Shown one piece after another: positions 6,916 to 9,032 of a DNA stretch of 9,032 nt; the stretch's first letter is position 1; each line of letters opens with the position of its first letter. The notes beneath the pieces were generated by a model. The model was not told where the DNA came from and ran no database searches. It worked only from the letters and a program-made list of their open reading frames with translations. The stretch is from Bacteroidales bacterium UBA3816 (GTDB lineage Bacteria > Bacteroidota > Bacteroidia > Bacteroidales > P3): contig DFDY01000012.1 in NCBI GenBank assembly GCA_002368955.1, positions 1-9,032 of the forward strand, in the 5' to 3' direction. The position numbers and the translations under genes were made by a program.

Positions 6916-6923
6916 TATTTTTG
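6916..6923 (+). promoter_or_regulatory. Bacteroidetes-type -7 box for caxA
   Basis: TATTTTTG matches TAnnTTTG and is followed by CA, the same context as the other promoter boxes in this window. No good -33 element sits 19-21 nt upstream. Transcription would start near 6929, about 25 nt before ATG at 6954. Confidence 0.55.
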
Positions 6924-6953
6924 CACTTCTATTAATGGAACAATAGATTGTTT

Positions 6954-7913
6954 ATGTTGTTACAAATCATTATACTGATTGTTGGACTGTCCCTGGTGGT
7001 GCTTGGGGCGCAGTGGCTGGTGAACGGGGCTTCTTCTGTCGCTCGCCGCTTTGGCGTAAGCGAGTTTGTGATTGGTCTGACCATCGTGGGCTTCGGTACT
7101 TCAATGCCCGAATTGGTGGTGAGTGTGACGGGTGCCATCGAGGGGCTTTCTGATGTTTCCCTCGGCAACGTAGTGGGGTCTAATATCTTCAATACTTTGC
7201 TTATATTGGGCCTAACATCGGTGCTGGTGCCGGTGGGCATCTCTTCCGATAATAAAAAACGAGACATTCCTCTGGCATTGGGAGCCACGGTGCTGCTGAT
7301 AGTCTACGGCATGCGCCACACCCTTCTGGGGGTCGGCCCTCAAGACGGCATCACTCGTTTGGGTGGCATCGTGTTCCTGCTGCTCTTTGCAGGCTATGTG
7401 GTGCTTTGCTTTAAAAAGAGCAAGCCCGAAGTGGATGGCGAAACGGAGGTGAAAGAAACCAAGCTCCCGTTGGCCGCACTGCTCTGCCTGCTGGGCATAG
7501 GTGGCCTGATTGGTGGCGGACGGATGTTTGTGAACAGTGCCACAGAGATTGCCCGAACGTTGGGTGTGTCGGAGAAATTTATATCCATCACCATACTTGC
7601 GGGCGGGACCTCACTGCCCGAGTTGGTCACCTGCGTGGTGGCAGCCTTCAAGAAAAAGAATCAGTTGGCACTGGGCAATATCTTGGGAAGCAATGTGTTC
7701 AACATCTTGCTTATATTAGGTGCTTCCGCCATCATCCACCCCATCACCTTTGGCACCATCAACTTGGTGGACATGGGAACCCTGTTGCTTAGCGTGCTGC
7801 TGCTGTGGTTCTTTGCCAAAACCGGCAAAGGCAACCAGATTTCAAGAGTGGAAGGTGTGCTGATGTTGGCACTCTTTGTGGCCTATTATATTTATTTGTT
7901 CATGAAACTATGA
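6954..7913 (+). CDS. Calcium/sodium antiporter, CaxA/YrbG family
   Basis: Inner-membrane cation exchanger of the CaCA superfamily, expected to move Ca2+ against Na+ (or H+). The 319-residue protein shows the two inverted alpha repeats that form the ion path. Repeat 1 has GFGTSMPELVVS at 46-57 and GNVVGSNIFN at 71-80. Repeat 2 has AGGTSLPELVT at 216-226 and GNILGSNVFN at 241-250. The acidic residues E53 and E223 are the expected ion ligands. About ten hydrophobic segments are visible, with a short charged loop at about 153-171 joining the halves, as in YrbG-type exchangers of 320-325 residues. I chose ATG at 6954 over the in-frame TTG at 6948, which adds only two residues and is less likely as a start. 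It is divergent from the PurF-like gene. The dehydrogenase gene follows 114 bp later and could be cotranscribed, since no terminator is evident between them. Confidence 0.92.
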   Translation: MLLQIIILIVGLSLVVLGAQWLVNGASSVARRFGVSEFVIGLTIVGFGTSMPELVVSVTGAIEGLSDVSLGNVVGSNIFNTLLILGLTSVLVPVGISSDNKKRDIPLALGATVLLIVYGMRHTLLGVGPQDGITRLGGIVFLLLFAGYVVLCFKKSKPEVDGETEVKETKLPLAALLCLLGIGGLIGGGRMFVNSATEIARTLGVSEKFISITILAGGTSLPELVTCVVAAFKKKNQLALGNILGSNVFNILLILGASAIIHPITFGTINLVDMGTLLLSVLLLWFFAKTGKGNQISRVEGVLMLALFVAYYIYLFMKL

Positions 7914-7973
7914 TTTAATAGCAGAAGAGTCATGTCACCTTTCGCTTTACATTTTTTAGCTTCAAAAAGTGTT

Positions 7974-8008
7974 CTCAACCCTCAACCCTCAATTCTCAAA
8001 TCTCAATT
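7974..8008 (+). repeat. Five tandem 7-bp repeats upstream of the dehydrogenase gene
   Basis: Five head-to-tail heptamers read CTCAACC, CTCAACC, CTCAATT, CTCAAAT and CTCAATT, ending 19 bp before ATG at 8028. The same heptamers occur before queG: CTCAACC at 34-40 and CTCAATT at 132-138. The tract lies in the presumed leader, so copy-number change would alter spacing rather than reading frame. Confidence 0.85.
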
Positions 8009-8027
8009 CACAAAAAAATAAACCATC

Positions 8028-8810
8028 ATGGAAAAGAAAATTGCTCTTATCACGGGTGCTACCAGCGGCATTGGCGAGGCTTGCGCCCGCAAATTTGCCC
8101 AAGGGGGCTATGATCTGATTATCACCGGTCGCAACGGCGAAAAACTCAACCAGCTGCGCGACCAGTTCGTCCAAGAGGGTACCGATGTGCTGGTACTCAA
8201 TTTCGACGTGCGCGACCGCGAGGCCGCCAAGAAAGCCGTCGCCTCGCTCAGTGGCAAGTGGCTTAAGATTGACGTGCTCATCAACAATGCCGGTCTGGCT
8301 CGTGGTTTGAAACCCGAGTACGAAGGCAGCTTCCAAGACTGGGACGAGATGATTGACACCAACATCAAAGGTCTCCTCACCATGACCCGTCTCATAGTGC
8401 CCGGCATGGTGGAACGCAACCGCGGCCACATCATCAACGTGGGCAGCGTGGCAGGCGATGCCGCCTATGCCGGTGGCAACGTCTATTGCGCCACCAAGTC
8501 AGCCGTCAAGCTCATCAGCGACGGCCTCCGCATCGACCTGGTCAACACCGCCGTGCGTGTCACCAACCTCAAGCCCGGCCTGGTGCAGACCAACTTCAGC
8601 AACATCCGCTTCCACGGCGACGATGCCCGTGCCGACGGCGTTTACAAGGGCATACAGCCCCTCACGGGTGACGACATCGCCGATGTGGCCTTCTATGCCG
8701 CCAGTGCTCCCGAACACGTGCAGATTGCCGAAGTGCTGGTTCTGGCTACCCACCAAGGCAGTGGCAGCGTCATCAGCAAGGATGTCAACCGTGTGGAACA
8801 CCTCTCCTGA
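8028..8810 (+). CDS. ydfG: NADP-dependent short-chain dehydrogenase, YdfG-like
   Basis: Classical short-chain dehydrogenase/reductase of 260 residues, cytoplasmic. It has the cofactor motif TGATSGIG at 9-16, R35 just after the second strand (favouring NADP over NAD), D60, NNAG at 86-89, and the catalytic set N112, S140, Y153 and K157. The stretch from NNAGLARG through DWDEMIDTNIKG, PGMVERN, YAGGNVY and the late FSNIRFHGDDA segment closely resembles E. coli YdfG, which oxidises 3-hydroxy acids such as L-allo-threonine and serine and also reduces malonic semialdehyde. The true substrate here could differ within that group. ATG at 8028 follows an A-rich leader (CACAAAAAAATAAACC) and immediately precedes the first strand. 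It lies downstream of caxA on the same strand and ends before a clear terminator. Confidence 0.9.
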   Translation: MEKKIALITGATSGIGEACARKFAQGGYDLIITGRNGEKLNQLRDQFVQEGTDVLVLNFDVRDREAAKKAVASLSGKWLKIDVLINNAGLARGLKPEYEGSFQDWDEMIDTNIKGLLTMTRLIVPGMVERNRGHIINVGSVAGDAAYAGGNVYCATKSAVKLISDGLRIDLVNTAVRVTNLKPGLVQTNFSNIRFHGDDARADGVYKGIQPLTGDDIADVAFYAASAPEHVQIAEVLVLATHQGSGSVISKDVNRVEHLS

Positions 8811-8898
8811 TTCAATTCCGAGTCCTGAGTGCTTGAGCCTCACTAATCACCATTCCGTACTAACGGCTGTGTAGAAAAACACCATTTTTGTACCTTTT

Positions 8899-8945
8899 GT
8901 GGCCATTTTCCTAACTAAAATAATAGCGAAAATGGCCACTTTTTT
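8899..8945 (+). terminator. Intrinsic terminator after the dehydrogenase gene
   Basis: A perfect 12-bp stem, GTGGCCATTTTC (8899-8910) with GAAAATGGCCAC (8928-8939), encloses a 17-nt loop and is followed by six T residues at 8940-8945. It lies 88 bp past the stop at 8810. On the minus strand the hairpin is not followed by a clean T-run, so it is mainly a plus-strand terminator. Confidence 0.8.
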
Positions 8946-8964
8946 ATACTGGTAGAAAAATAAT

Positions 8965-8996
8965 TTTGTTGTAATTGAATATTTTGTGTATTTTTG
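8965..8996 (+). promoter_or_regulatory. Bacteroidetes-type promoter for a gene beyond the right edge
   Basis: TTTG at 8965-8968 and TATTTTTG at 8989-8996 are separated by 20 nt, a full match to the Bacteroidetes consensus. Transcription would start near 9002. The two ATGs that follow (9010 and 9024) run into stops after one and two codons, so the coding start must lie outside the window. An 8-bp inverted repeat, ATTGCATA at 8998-9005 and TATGCAAT at 9023-9030, overlaps the expected start site and could be an operator. Confidence 0.7.
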
Positions 8997-9032
8997 CATT
9001 GCATATTTTATGTAACGTAAATTATGCAATAG

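Noticed and set aside
6934..6945. A tiny upstream open frame (ATG GAA CAA TAG) in the caxA leader
   Set aside because: Three codons in a short AT-rich leader can easily arise by chance, and nothing indicates that it is translated or regulates caxA.
6948..6953. TTG at 6948 as the start of the antiporter
   Set aside because: ATG lies two codons later and gives the usual hydrophobic N-terminus; TTG starts are rarer.
8847..9029. A 60-codon minus-strand open frame in the right intergenic region
   Set aside because: It runs through the terminator hairpin and the promoter, and its translation is typical of AT-rich noncoding DNA.

Overview
The window looks like a chromosomal stretch from a member of the Bacteroidales (phylum Bacteroidota). 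Three things point that way. Genes are preceded by the Bacteroidetes-type -7 promoter box TAnnTTTG (2902-2909 on the minus strand; 2942-2949, 6916-6923 and 8989-8996 on the plus strand). Start codons lack strong Shine-Dalgarno sequences and sit behind A/T-rich leaders. The long 626-residue PurF-like protein is, from memory, a type common in this order. Coding DNA is fairly GC-rich and the short intergenic gaps are AT-rich. No plasmid, phage, transposase, CRISPR, tRNA or rRNA signal is visible.

Layout, left to right. 1-141: leader made of 7-bp repeats. 142-1047 (+): queG, epoxyqueuosine reductase, the last step of queuosine synthesis. 1053-2897 (-): B12-binding-type radical SAM protein of unknown substrate, convergent with queG. 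2898-2974: compact divergent promoter region built on a 12-bp inverted repeat. 2975-3778 (+): exported TPR-like protein. 3779-4017: convergent intergenic gap with a possible hairpin. 4018-4743 (-): exported class A-type PAP2 acid phosphatase. 4744-4886: gap with a perfect 38-bp palindrome made of 9-bp units. 4887-6767 (-): PurF-like glutamine amidotransferase/phosphoribosyltransferase. 6768-6953: divergent intergenic region. 6954-7913 (+): CaxA/YrbG-type calcium/sodium antiporter. 8028-8810 (+): YdfG-like short-chain dehydrogenase. 8899-8945: intrinsic terminator. 8965-8996: promoter for a gene beyond the right edge.

The genes do not form one pathway or operon. Strand changes, promoters and hairpins suggest mostly single-gene transcription units with housekeeping or general metabolic roles: tRNA modification, purine-type chemistry, periplasmic phosphate release, ion exchange and a redox enzyme. 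I do not see a new multi-gene system. The points most worth following are the probably leaderless mRNA and unusual cluster-motif spacing of the radical SAM gene, the altered active-site motifs of the PurF-like protein, the palindrome at 4813-4850, and the 7-bp repeats shared by the leaders of queG and the dehydrogenase gene.
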